Positions 38,495 to 48,720 of a stretch of DNA of 64,000 nt are shown in pieces. The notes beneath the pieces are model-generated. The model saw only the letters and a list, made by a program, of their open reading frames with translations. It was not told the DNA's origin and searched no databases. The translations under genes were made by a program, and so were the position numbers. Numbering within the stretch: the first letter of the stretch is position 1; each line of letters starts with the position of its first letter. Origin of the DNA: JAAYBF01 sp963716445 (lineage in GTDB: Bacteria; Actinomycetota; Thermoleophilia; Solirubrobacterales; Thermoleophilaceae); contig OY970313.1 in the NCBI GenBank assembly GCA_963716445.1, positions 2,480,001 to 2,544,000 on the forward strand, in the 5' to 3' direction.

Positions 38495-38863
38495 ATGCGC
38501 GACCAGACCCTGAGGGCCGGAGCGATCGAGGTCCGGCCGTGGGAGTTCCTCGCGACCGTCCACGCCACCCCGCTCGAGCTGACGGCGCGCGAGCTGGACC
38601 TGCTGACCGCGCTGGCCGAGCGCCAGCGCAGGATCGTCAGCCGCGAGGAGCTGTACGAGGCGGTCTGGGGCGAGCCCTACCGCAAGTCCGACCGCTCGGT
38701 CGACGTCTACGTCGGGAAGCTGCGCCAGAAGCTCGACGACGCGGCGCCCGGCGTCCGCTTCATCCACACCCACTTCGGCTTCGGCTACCGCCTGGAGCAG
38801 GAGGGCGAGCCGCTCCCCGCCGAGTCTTCACATCGTTTTCACATCCCGGAGACAAGTCCATAA
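38495..38863 (+). CDS. Receiverless PhoB-type winged-helix DNA-binding protein
   Basis: This gene encodes 122 residues: only the output domain of a PhoB/OmpR regulator (PLELTARELDLLTALA, REELYEAVWGEPYRK, SVDVYVGKLRQKL, FIHTHFGFGYRLEQ). About 25 N-terminal residues replace the receiver. The sequence is close to the output domain of the divergent regulator, so they are paralogues. The start is set by a GGAGG ribosome site before the ATG at 38495; GTG and ATG codons further upstream add only 10 residues. With no phosphorylation domain it should bind its sites constitutively or by dosage. Confidence 0.85.
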   Translation: MRDQTLRAGAIEVRPWEFLATVHATPLELTARELDLLTALAERQRRIVSREELYEAVWGEPYRKSDRSVDVYVGKLRQKLDDAAPGVRFIHTHFGFGYRLEQEGEPLPAESSHRFHIPETSP

Positions 38864-38869
38864 CAGACT
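38826..38869 (+). promoter_or_regulatory. PHO-box-like site upstream of pstS
   Basis: Contiguous 11-base units CTTCACATCGT, TTTCACATCCC, GGAGACAAGTC and CATAACAGACT. The last unit resembles that of the 38409 site. It overlaps the final codons of the receiverless regulator and lies 58 bases before pstS, giving pstS its own promoter. Confidence 0.8.
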
Positions 38870-38926
38870 GGCCTCCGGGCCATGACAGCTTCGCCGCGAG
38901 TTGTGAAACGAACAAGGAGACAACCA

Positions 38927-39892
38927 ATGAGGAAGTGGCTCGCACTAGCCTCCGCAGGCGTGCTGGCATTCGGCGTCGCGGCTTGCGGCGACGACGATTC
39001 GGACGGCAACGCCACCGCTGGCGGCGGCGAGCAGGTGTCCGGGCCGGTCAAGATCGACGGCTCGAGCACGGTCGGCCCGTTCGCCCAGGCCGCGGCCGAG
39101 CAGTTCGGCGGCGTGAATCCCGACGCCAAGGTGTCGGTCGGCACGTCCGGCACCGGCGGCGGCTTCGAGAAGTTCTGCGCCGGCGAGACGGACATCTCCG
39201 ACGCCTCGCGTCCGATCAAGGACGACGAGGAGGCCCCGATCTGCGAGAAGAACGGGGTCACGTACCAGGAGATCCAGGTCGCCAACGACGGCATCGCCGT
39301 CGTCACCAACAAGAGCCTCGAGATCGACTGCCTGACGACCGCGCAGCTGAAGGAGCTGTGGAACACGGGCTCGAAGATCACGAGCTACAGCCAGCTCGAC
39401 CCGACGTTCCCGGACGTCGAGGTCTCCTTGTACGGCCCCGGCACGGACTCAGGCACCTTCGACTTCTTCACCGACGAGATCAACGGTGAGGAGGGCGTCA
39501 GTCGCAAGGAGTACCAGCCGTCCGAGGACGACAACATCCTCGTCCAGGGCGTCTCCGGCGACGAGGGCGGTCTCGGCTACTTCGGTTTCTCCTACTACGA
39601 GCAGAACCAGGACACGCTGAACCTGGTCGGCGTCGACGCCGGCGACGGCTGCGTGAAGCCGAGCCTCGAGGCGATCCAGGACGGCAGCTACAAGCCGCTG
39701 TCGCGGCCGCTGTTCATGTACCCCAGCGAGCAGGCCCTCGGCGAGAAGCCGCAGGTCAAGGCGTTCATGGAGTACGCGATCGACAACGGCGAGGCGATCG
39801 CCACGGCGTCGCAGATCGTGCCGCTGACCGCGGCGCAGGTCGACAAGGCCAAGCAGCAGCTCCAGGAGGCGGAGGCGAAGGCCGGCAAGTAG
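38927..39892 (+). CDS. pstS: Phosphate-binding lipoprotein PstS
   Basis: This 321-residue high-affinity phosphate receptor has a lipoprotein signal (LALASAGVLAFGVAAC, lipobox VAAC), then VKIDGSSTVGPFAQAAAEQF (phosphate loop Ser/Thr), VGTSGTGGGFEKFCAGETDISDASRP and GPGTDSGTFDFFTDEI (Arg/Ser/Asp contact loops). An AAGGAGA ribosome site precedes the ATG. It is the first gene of pstSCAB-phoU and is preceded by a PHO-box-like site. Confidence 0.96.
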   Translation: MRKWLALASAGVLAFGVAACGDDDSDGNATAGGGEQVSGPVKIDGSSTVGPFAQAAAEQFGGVNPDAKVSVGTSGTGGGFEKFCAGETDISDASRPIKDDEEAPICEKNGVTYQEIQVANDGIAVVTNKSLEIDCLTTAQLKELWNTGSKITSYSQLDPTFPDVEVSLYGPGTDSGTFDFFTDEINGEEGVSRKEYQPSEDDNILVQGVSGDEGGLGYFGFSYYEQNQDTLNLVGVDAGDGCVKPSLEAIQDGSYKPLSRPLFMYPSEQALGEKPQVKAFMEYAIDNGEAIATASQIVPLTAAQVDKAKQQLQEAEAKAGK

Positions 39893-39915
39893 CCGCCGGG
39901 CCTCCTGACAGATCG

Positions 39916-40854
39916 ATGGAGGCCTCCGCCACCACGACGGCACGCGCCACCCCGGCTCTCGGGGTGGCGCGTCGTCGTTGGCACGAGGACCTGATCAAGC
40001 TGCTGCTGCTGCTCGCGGCGCTGATCTCGATCCTCACCACCACCGGCATCGTCATCTCGCTCGCCCGCGAGACGATCGTCTTCTTCGAGAGCGTGGGCGT
40101 CGGCGACTTCCTCTTCGGCACCGACTGGTCGCCGATCATCAAGCCGCAGAGCTTCGGCGTCCTGCCGCTCGTCGCCGGCACCTTCCTCGTCACCGGCATC
40201 GCGCTCGCGGTCGCCGTGCCGCTCGGCCTCGGCTCGGCGATCTACCTCAGCGAGTACGCCAGCCCGCGCGTTCGCAAGACGCTCAAGCCGATCCTCGAGA
40301 TGCTGGCCGGCGTGCCGACGATCGTCTTCGGCTACTTCGCGCTGACCTACTTCACGCCGACGATCCTGCAGGACGTCCTGAAGCTGGACGTCAGCCTGTT
40401 CAACGCGCTTTCGGCCGGGATCATCATGGGCTTCATGGTGGTGCCGACGATCGCGTCGGTCTCCGAGGACGCGATGTCGGCGGTACCCACGTCGCTGCGC
40501 GAGGGCTCGTTCGGGCTCGGGGCCAACCGCCTCCAGACGTCGCTGCGGGTCGTCTTCCCGGCGGCGCTGTCGGGGATCGTCGCCGCGGTGGTCCTGGGCG
40601 CCTCGCGAGCGGTCGGCGAGACGATGATCGTGCTCGTCGCGGCTGGGCAGATCGCCGAGTTGAGCGCCGATCCGCGCAACCCGATGTACACGATGACCTC
40701 CTACATCGCGGCGATCGGCAAGGGCGACGTCGCGACCGGCACCGTCCAGTACAAGACGATCTTCGCCGTCGGGATGCTGCTATTCCTGATCACGCTGGCG
40801 ATGAACATGGTCTCGATCCGCTTCGTGCGCAAGTACCGGCAGGTGTACGAGTGA
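39916..40854 (+). CDS. pstC: Phosphate ABC permease PstC
   Basis: This 312-residue inner-membrane permease has six helices after a short cytoplasmic N-terminus (DLIKLLLLLAALISILTT first). Family phrases are GTDWSPIIKPQSFGVLPLVAGTFLVT, VPLGLGSAIYLSEYAS and the EAA-like loop SLREGSFGLGANRLQTSLRVVFPAALSG that contacts PstB. Its last codons overlap the GTG of pstA by four bases. Confidence 0.96.
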   Translation: MEASATTTARATPALGVARRRWHEDLIKLLLLLAALISILTTTGIVISLARETIVFFESVGVGDFLFGTDWSPIIKPQSFGVLPLVAGTFLVTGIALAVAVPLGLGSAIYLSEYASPRVRKTLKPILEMLAGVPTIVFGYFALTYFTPTILQDVLKLDVSLFNALSAGIIMGFMVVPTIASVSEDAMSAVPTSLREGSFGLGANRLQTSLRVVFPAALSGIVAAVVLGASRAVGETMIVLVAAGQIAELSADPRNPMYTMTSYIAAIGKGDVATGTVQYKTIFAVGMLLFLITLAMNMVSIRFVRKYRQVYE

Positions 40855-41771
40855 GCGACGCGGCCGCGGCAGCCTTCCCGGAGGCCGACGCGCCGCCGCG
40901 GCGCGTCGGTCGCGCGCCGCGCAACGCGCGGCTCGGCGGGCTTGCCTTCAAGGCCCTGCTGCTCGCCTGCCTGGGCGCCTCGATCCTGCTGCTCAGCACG
41001 CTGCTCGTCGACGTCGCGGCCGACGGCGTCGGTCGGATCAGCCTCGAGTTCGTCACCGACTATCCGTCGTCGATCGCCGACCAGGCGGGCATCCGACCGG
41101 CCCTGCTCGGGACGCTGTGGCTGATGGGGGTCTGCGCGCTGTTCATCATCCCCGTCGGCGTGGCGACCGCGATCTACCTCGAGGAGTACGCCGACGACTC
41201 GCGCTGGTGGAACCGCGCGATCGAGGTCAACATCCAGAACCTCGCGGCGGTCCCGTCGATCGTCTACGGCATCCTCGGGCTCGCCTTCCTGGTGCGCGGC
41301 CCGCTGTCGCTCGGCAACGTCGTACTGGCCGGCGGCCTGGCGCTCGGGCTGCTGGTGCTGCCGGTCGTGATCATCGCCGCGCGCGAGGCGATCCGCGCCG
41401 TGCCGCCGTCGATCGGCGAGGGCTCGATGGCGCTCGGGGCGACCCAGTGGCAGACGATCTGGCGTCAACTGCTGCCGGCGGCGATCCCCGGCATCGCGAC
41501 CGGCGTGATCCTCGCCCTCTCGCGGGCGATCGGCGAGACGGCGCCGCTGATCATGGTCGGCGCCGCGACCTACGTCGCCTTCGATCCGACCCTGTCGTCG
41601 GCCTTCACGGCGCTGCCGATGCAGATCTTCGAGTGGATCTCGCGCCCGTCCAACGCAGTCAACGACTACGCGTCGCTCGCGGCCGGGGCGATCATCGTGC
41701 TGATGATCCTGCTGCTCGGCATGAACGCGATCGCGATCTGGCTGCGCAATCGATTCGAGCAGAAGTGGTAG
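40851..41771 (+). CDS. pstA: Phosphate ABC permease PstA
   Basis: This 306-residue partner permease comes from a GTG that overlaps pstC. It shows six helices, the conserved GIRPALLGTLWLMGVCALF, GVATAIYLEEYADDSRW, NIQNLAAVPSIVYGILGLAF and the coupling loop SIGEGSMALGATQWQTIWRQLLPAAIPG. An N-terminal cytoplasmic extension of about 30 residues is Ala/Arg-rich. It forms the channel with PstC. Confidence 0.95.
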   Translation: MSDAAAAAFPEADAPPRRVGRAPRNARLGGLAFKALLLACLGASILLLSTLLVDVAADGVGRISLEFVTDYPSSIADQAGIRPALLGTLWLMGVCALFIIPVGVATAIYLEEYADDSRWWNRAIEVNIQNLAAVPSIVYGILGLAFLVRGPLSLGNVVLAGGLALGLLVLPVVIIAAREAIRAVPPSIGEGSMALGATQWQTIWRQLLPAAIPGIATGVILALSRAIGETAPLIMVGAATYVAFDPTLSSAFTALPMQIFEWISRPSNAVNDYASLAAGAIIVLMILLLGMNAIAIWLRNRFEQKW

Positions 41772-41781
41772 GTGACCTAAG

Positions 41782-42705
41782 GTGGCTGAGCAGATGACCG
41801 ATCCTCAGAGACAGCACGAGGAGCGGACGCCTCCTCCTCCCCGCCCCGGCCCGGGCGAGACCGGGCTCGACGTCGGCGCGGTCGCGCTCGAGGGCGCGTC
41901 GCTGCGCCATGAGCGCAAGGCCCCCCGCGAGGCGATCTTCGAGCTCGAGGCGGTCGACGTCGCCTACGGCGACAAGCTCGCGGTGCGCGACATCGGCCTC
42001 GACGTCGCGCAGAAGGAGATCACCGCGCTGATCGGACCGTCCGGCTGCGGCAAGAGCACGCTGCTGCGCTGCCTCAACCGCATGAACGACCTGATCCCGG
42101 GCGCCCGGGTGAGCGGCACGATCCGCTACCACGGCCAGGACCTCTACGACCCGAGCGTCGACCCGGTCGAGGTACGCAAGCGGATCGGGATGGTCTTCCA
42201 GAAGCCCAACCCGTTCCCGAAGTCGATCTACGACAACATCGCCTTCGGCCCGCGCGTGCTCGGCATGAAGGGCGACATGGACGAGATCGTCGAGCGCGCG
42301 CTGCGGCGCGGCGCGCTCTGGGACGAGGTCAAGGACCGGCTCAAGACCAACGCCTTCGGCATGTCGGGCGGTCAGCAGCAGCGCCTCTGCATCGCGCGCG
42401 CCCTCGCGACGGACCCCGACGTGATCCTGATGGACGAGCCCTGCTCGGCGCTCGACCCGATCTCCACCGGAAAGATCGAGGACCTGATGCTCGAGCTGCG
42501 CGAGAGCTACTCGATCGTGATCGTCACGCACAACATGCAGCAGGCGGCGCGGGTCTCGGACATGACCGCCTTCTTCACCGTCGAGCTGGAGGCCGAGGGC
42601 TCGCACCGCACCGGCCGCGTCGTCGAGTTCGACGAGACCGAGAAGATATTCACCAACCCGAGCGACGAGCGCACCGAGGCCTACGTCACCGGCAAGGTCG
42701 GCTGA
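41782..42705 (+). CDS. pstB: Phosphate ABC ATPase PstB with N-terminal extension
   Basis: This 307-residue ATPase comes from a GTG. About 48 extra residues (Pro/Arg-rich, then HERKAPREAIFELE) precede the normal start of PstB. Walker A GPSGCGKST is near residue 84, followed by VFQKPNPFPKSIYDNIAFG, MSGGQQQRLCIARAL, Walker B VILMDEPCSALDP and IVTHNMQQAARVSDMTAFF. All catalytic residues are intact. The extension may be an annotation of an upstream start; an ATG 12 bases later changes nothing important. Confidence 0.94.
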   Translation: MAEQMTDPQRQHEERTPPPPRPGPGETGLDVGAVALEGASLRHERKAPREAIFELEAVDVAYGDKLAVRDIGLDVAQKEITALIGPSGCGKSTLLRCLNRMNDLIPGARVSGTIRYHGQDLYDPSVDPVEVRKRIGMVFQKPNPFPKSIYDNIAFGPRVLGMKGDMDEIVERALRRGALWDEVKDRLKTNAFGMSGGQQQRLCIARALATDPDVILMDEPCSALDPISTGKIEDLMLELRESYSIVIVTHNMQQAARVSDMTAFFTVELEAEGSHRTGRVVEFDETEKIFTNPSDERTEAYVTGKVG

Positions 42706-42714
42706 GAGGTGCCG

Positions 42715-43419
42715 ATGCCGGAGACGACCCGACACCAGTTCCAGGACGAGCTCGATTTGCTCGAGCGCCAGGCGCTCGGCGGTCTCGACATGGTCTGCGA
42801 GGCGCTCGACCGGGCGATCGAGGTCGTCCAGCACCAGGACGTCGAGCTGGCGAGCATGGTGATCGCCGACGACGACCGCATCGACGGCCGCTACCTCGAG
42901 GTCCACCAGGGGGTCCTGTCGCTGTTGGCGCTGCAGGCGCCGGTCGCCGGCGACCTGCGCCTGGTGGCCGCCCTGCTGCACGTGATCAAGCACGTCGAGC
43001 GGATGGGCGACCAGTGCGTGAACATGGCCAAGCTGGTGCCGCTCGCCGGCCACCAGCCTCCGGCCGACGAGCGGATGCTCGAGTACATCGCCCGCATGGG
43101 CGAGCTCGCCAGCTCGCTGGTCCAGCAGTGCAAGCTGGCGTTCGAGCGGCGCGACGCGGCGCTTGCGCAGGACCTCGTCCGCCAGGACGACGACATCGAC
43201 AGGCTCAACCGCGAGTGCTTCCGCCGCGCGCTCGAGATCGGCGACGACGCCGACCAGCGCGAGTGGGCGATGCACATGATGCTGATCGCCCGCTGCCTCG
43301 AGCGCGTCGGCGACAACGCAGTCGACATCGGCGAGCAGACCGCCTTCGTGGTGACCGGGCTGTTCCGCGAGTTCGAGGACGCCTCGCACCCCGAGCTGGC
43401 GCCCGGAGGCGAGAGCTGA
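42715..43419 (+). CDS. phoU: Phosphate-transport regulator PhoU
   Basis: This 234-residue all-helical protein has two PhoU repeats. The metal-binding motif DDRIDGRYLEVHQ in the first repeat and DDDIDRLNREC in the second match the ExxxD pattern. PhoU links Pst activity to the phosphate regulator and to cellular phosphate and polyphosphate balance. The ATG at 42715 is chosen for its GAGAGG ribosome site. It is the last gene of the pst operon, followed at 33 bases by the CHAD genes. Confidence 0.94.
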   Translation: MPETTRHQFQDELDLLERQALGGLDMVCEALDRAIEVVQHQDVELASMVIADDDRIDGRYLEVHQGVLSLLALQAPVAGDLRLVAALLHVIKHVERMGDQCVNMAKLVPLAGHQPPADERMLEYIARMGELASSLVQQCKLAFERRDAALAQDLVRQDDDIDRLNRECFRRALEIGDDADQREWAMHMMLIARCLERVGDNAVDIGEQTAFVVTGLFREFEDASHPELAPGGES

Positions 43420-43451
43420 TGGGCATCGCCGTCGGCCACACTTAGGTTGCG

Positions 43452-43919
43452 ATGGCGAAGGCACGGCCGATCCCCGGCCTCGCGGCCGACACCCGGTTCG
43501 CCGACGCCGCGGCGGCCGCCGTCGAGACCCGCACACAGGAGGTCTTCGCCCACGCGGCCGGCGTGCTCGACGTCGACGGCGTGCACGACACCCGCGTGGC
43601 GACTCGGCGACTGCGCGCGGCGCTGGAGGTGTTCGCGCCCTGCTTCCCGCGCAAGCGCCACAAGCGGCTGCTGCGCGAGGTCAAGCAGCTCGCCGCCGCG
43701 CTCGGCGCGCGGCGCGACGCCGACGTCGCGATCGGGCAGCTGCGCGATCTGGCCGCCGACCTGCCGGAGGGCGAGGCGGGCGAGATCGAGTCGCTCGTCG
43801 GCGCGCTGCGCGACGAGCAGTCGATCGGCCGCGAGCGGGTGGCCGCGAAGCTGGCGGAGGTCCGCGAGAGCGACCTCGAGCGACGGCTGCTCGACCTCGC
43901 GGGAAGGGCACGACGGTGA
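43452..43919 (+). CDS. Half-size CHAD protein, first of a pair
   Basis: This 155-residue helical protein corresponds to one four-helix half of a CHAD domain. The conserved motif VHDTRVATRRLRAALEVFAPCF (His, Arg-rich face that binds polyphosphate) is followed by KRHKRLLREVKQLAAALGARRDADV. Normal CHAD proteins of about 250-300 residues contain two such halves; here the second half is the next gene, and the stop overlaps its start by four bases. The two products likely pair. CHAD domains bind polyphosphate granules, in line with the downstream polyphosphate kinase. Confidence 0.85.
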   Translation: MAKARPIPGLAADTRFADAAAAAVETRTQEVFAHAAGVLDVDGVHDTRVATRRLRAALEVFAPCFPRKRHKRLLREVKQLAAALGARRDADVAIGQLRDLAADLPEGEAGEIESLVGALRDEQSIGRERVAAKLAEVRESDLERRLLDLAGRARR

Positions 43920-44362
43920 AGGCTCGCCCGGTCGCCGGCCTCGACCCGGACGGACCGTCGATCGACAACGCCCGGCGGATCGCGGCTGTGCGGCAGGCGG
44001 AGCTCGAGTCGTTCGTCCCCCGGGTGCTCGACCCCCTGGAGACCGAGGCGCTTCACGACATGCGAATCGCCGCCAAGCGGCTGCGCTACGTGCTCGAGCT
44101 CTTCGCGCCGATGCTCGGCGAGGCCGCGGCGGCGACCGCCAAGCGGGCGCGGGCGCTCCAGGACGCGCTCGGCGAGATCCACGACTGCGACGAGCTGCTG
44201 GCGCGGCTGCGCGCCGGCGACCGGCCGCTGCCGCTGGCGATCGCCCACGTCACGACGCGCCGGGCCAAGCTCTTCGAGCGCTTCGTGCGCGACGTGGAGC
44301 AGCGCGGGCTCAGCGGCGCCGAGCGAGCGCCCGCAGCTCGCGCGGACGAAGCAGCAACTTGA
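43916..44362 (+). CDS. Half-size CHAD protein, second of a pair
   Basis: This 148-residue protein from a GTG overlaps the previous stop. It carries its own motif LHDMRIAAKRLRYVLELFAPMLG and a second helix pair with RARALQDALGEIHDCDELLARL, typical of the C-terminal half of CHAD. The N-terminus (ARPVAGLDPDGPSIDNARRIAAV) echoes the first protein (RPIPGLAADTRFADAAAAAV), so the two look like duplicated halves rather than a simple frameshift of one gene. The last 53 bases overlap the convergent SixA gene. Confidence 0.82.
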   Translation: MKARPVAGLDPDGPSIDNARRIAAVRQAELESFVPRVLDPLETEALHDMRIAAKRLRYVLELFAPMLGEAAAATAKRARALQDALGEIHDCDELLARLRAGDRPLPLAIAHVTTRRAKLFERFVRDVEQRGLSGAERAPAARADEAAT

Positions 44363-44747
44363 GCTCGCCGCGATCGATCGCCGCGAGGCCGCCCTTCGGC
44401 ATCCTGACCTGGGCGCCGGTGGCGTCGTGGACGGCCATCGAGAAGTCGGGCTCGTGGCCGACCAGCAGGACCGACTCGCCGTGGCCCTCGGCCACCTCGA
44501 CCGGGTCGAAGGGCCCCCCGCGCAGCGCCCGCTCCTCCTCGGGCTCGACGCCGAGCTGCTCGCAGGCCAGCCGGGCGGTGTCGCGCGCGCGGACCCTCGG
44601 GCTCGTGAGGCAGGCGTCGAGCTCGACGCCGAGGGCGTCGAGCGCGGCGCCGGCGGCGCGTGCCTGCTCCTCGCCGTCGGGGGTCAGCTTGCGGTCGGCG
44701 TCGGGCGAGCCGTCCTCGGCCTCGCCGTGTCGCAGCATCCAGATCAT
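44310..44747 (-). CDS. sixA: SixA-type phosphohistidine phosphatase
   Basis: This 145-residue histidine phosphatase starts at MIWMLRHGEAEDG; a TTG nine bases upstream is less likely. Catalytic His is in LRHGEA (RHG), with Arg in LTSPRVRARDTA and a second His in LLVGHEPDFS. The length matches SixA, which removes phosphate from phosphohistidine domains, and small actinobacterial members act on other phosphates. The gene lies convergent inside the phosphate cluster and overlaps the CHAD gene end. Confidence 0.88.
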   Translation of the reverse strand: MIWMLRHGEAEDGSPDADRKLTPDGEEQARAAGAALDALGVELDACLTSPRVRARDTARLACEQLGVEPEEERALRGGPFDPVEVAEGHGESVLLVGHEPDFSMAVHDATGAQVRMPKGGLAAIDRGELKLLLRPRELRALARRR

Positions 44748-44804
44748 CGGCGGCAACGATATTCACAACCGGCGACGCCGCGCCTGTGACAATTCGGTTG
44801 CCTG

Positions 44805-46950
<2,146 letters not shown>

Positions 46951-46964
<14 letters not shown>

Positions 46965-48054
46965 TGCCGGCCTCGCGGGCGCCGGCCTCGAGCCGATCGA
47001 GGCCGAAGGCGTCCACGGGGCCCAGGGCGCCCGCGCCGAGCAGCCGCCCGGCCACGACCTGCGTGGCGCCCCAGGCGAGCATGCCCGCCGAGAAGCTGTA
47101 GGGGTCGACGCCGGACAGGTGGACCTCGGAGAGCTTCCGGCCGCCGGCGTCGTACGCCTCGGCGAGGATGTGCGATCCGGAGCGTGCTCGCGCCTCGGCG
47201 CCGGGACCGCCGGTCGAGCCACGGACGAGGCGATCGGCGAGCCTGCTCGCGAGGGCGCGGCTGCCGGGGATGCGGAACATCGCGCTCCCGGCGAGCGAGA
47301 AGGCCTGGATCGGCCGTGACAGCGGGCCGAACCAGCCGAGGTACGCGTTGACCTCTCGGAGTCCCTCGTGGGACCGGGGCAGCGCGAAGTGCTCGGAGGA
47401 CCCGACGGCGATCGCCGCCATGTCGCGCCCGCGCACGAAGAAGGTCCGACAGCGATCGGCGCCGCGCACCGTCTTCAGCGTGCCGTCGCGGAAGGCGAAG
47501 CCCGGCTCGGCGACGACACCGGCGAGCGACGCCTTGGTCCCGCCGCTGAAGCTACCGCCGCCGGCGCCGGTCGCGAAGTAGCCGGTGTCGACCCTTACCG
47601 CGTCCGGTCCCGCCTCGCGCAGCGCGAGCGCGCCGGCGAGGTTGCCAGGTATCCAGTCGTAGCCGAAGGCGGTCACCATCCCGATTCCCACGCGATCGGC
47701 CTCGGGGCCATAACGCTCGAAGACGTCGCGGATGAACGGCGGCTCGCCGCTCGAGTCGAGATAGTCGGCGCGCTTGGCGATCGCCGCCTGGGCCGCGGCG
47801 GCGCCCCACTTGACGAACGGCCCGACGGTGGCGACGAGCACGTCACCCTGCTCGACGAGCTCCGCGACGGTCTCAGGCCGTGAGACGTCGGCGACCGCCG
47901 TGTCGAGATCCCCGCCGAGCTCCGCGGCGAGCTTGCCGAGCCGTGTGGCGTCGCGCGCCGCGAGCACCGGACGCTTGCCGTTCGCGAGCAGCGCCTCGGC
48001 GGTCAGCCTGCCGGTGTAGCCGGTGGCCCCGAAGACGACGATCCGGCCGGCCAC
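46951..48054 (-). CDS. Saccharopine-dehydrogenase-like / trans-acting enoyl reductase family protein
   Basis: This gene encodes 367 residues from a GTG. The N-terminal Rossmann fold starts RIVVFGATGYTGRLTAEALLANG, followed by LVATVGPFVKWGAAAAQAAIAKRADYLDSSGEPPFI, typical of the saccharopine dehydrogenase/trans-acting ER family. In mycobacteria such proteins reduce double bonds on polyketide chains. No polyketide genes lie nearby, so the substrate is open. Its stop overlaps the end of ppk1 by 14 bases in convergent orientation. Confidence 0.88.
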
Positions 48055-48068
48055 GATCCGCCTCCGGG

Positions 48069-48461
48069 CTACGAGCCGGGCTGACGCTCGGCGGCGACCG
48101 CGCGGATCCGCTCGATCGCCGACGGGGCGGTCTTCTCGAGCCGTCGCAAATCCCAGCGGTCGAGCGTCACGAGCCGCATCGGCGAGGTGGCGACTACGGT
48201 CGCCGTCCGCCGCTCGGTGTCGAGCAGGCCGACCTCGCCGAAGAAGTCGCCCGGCCCCAGCCGCGCGACCGGCTCGTCGCCGCGGCGCACCTCGGCCGTG
48301 CCCTCCTCGATCGCCATCAGCGTGTACGCGTAGTCGCCCTCGTCCGCCAGGTGCTTGCCCTCGGACACCGAGACCTCGCTGACGAACGGCGCGATCCGCT
48401 CGAGCTCGTCGTCGGAGACGGACTCGAACAGCGGCAACGACTTCAGGCGATTGACGTCCAA
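48069..48461 (-). CDS. Cyclic nucleotide-binding domain protein
   Basis: This 130-residue single cNMP-binding domain comes from a TTG with a strong GAGGAGAG ribosome site. The beta-roll pattern LKSLPLFESVSDDELERIAPFV, VSEGKHLADEGDYAYTLMAIEEGTAEV and the phosphate-binding cassette PGDFFGEVGLLDTERRTATVVA (conserved Glu, Arg) are clear. No DNA-binding domain is attached, so it may act as a sensor or membrane-interacting protein. It is followed at 15 bases by the enoyl-reductase-like gene. Confidence 0.88.
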   Translation of the reverse strand: MDVNRLKSLPLFESVSDDELERIAPFVSEVSVSEGKHLADEGDYAYTLMAIEEGTAEVRRGDEPVARLGPGDFFGEVGLLDTERRTATVVATSPMRLVTLDRWDLRRLEKTAPSAIERIRAVAAERQPGS

Positions 48462-48576
48462 CGCTCTCTCCTCGGATCGACCTGCCGTACCCCGGGTAGA
48501 AGGGCAATCTATCCCACCCCGCGCCAGTCGATCCGGATCGGCGGGTTGGCGAGCGCTCGCCGCCCCGAAGGGCGCC

Positions 48577-48711
48577 CTGCCGGCGAACGCCCGCTGGGGC
48601 ACGGCGGCCGTCGCCGGCGGCTCGGCGATCGCGGGAGCAGCGATCTACGCCGCGCTCGATCGCCAGGAGGGAGAAGGCACGTCCCACTTCGATCCAAACG
48701 CGTCGGACTAG
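48577..48711 (+). CDS. Possible small glycine-zipper membrane protein
   Basis: An open frame ends with a credible small-protein sequence: a Gly/Ala-rich hydrophobic stretch (WGTAAVAGGSAIAGAAIYAAL), then a polar tail (DRQEGEGTSHFDPNASD). No ATG, GTG or TTG lies near it; a CTG at 48577 is the best start. With no ribosome site and no known family this may be chance. The surrounding gap (48462-48860) also holds the long hairpin at 48721. Confidence 0.25.
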   Translation: MPANARWGTAAVAGGSAIAGAAIYAALDRQEGEGTSHFDPNASD

Positions 48712-48720
48712 CGGTCACTC

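Noticed and set aside
43452..44362. CHAD genes as one gene broken by a frameshift
   Set aside because: Each half has its own start region and HD-x-R motif with similar N-termini, and a clean four-base overlap, which favours two real genes. Only resequencing could exclude an error.
44761..44793. TTCACA-containing stretch before ppk1 as a sixth PHO box
   Set aside because: Only one direct half site is visible; the second TGTGACA is inverted and the 11-base periodicity is not kept.
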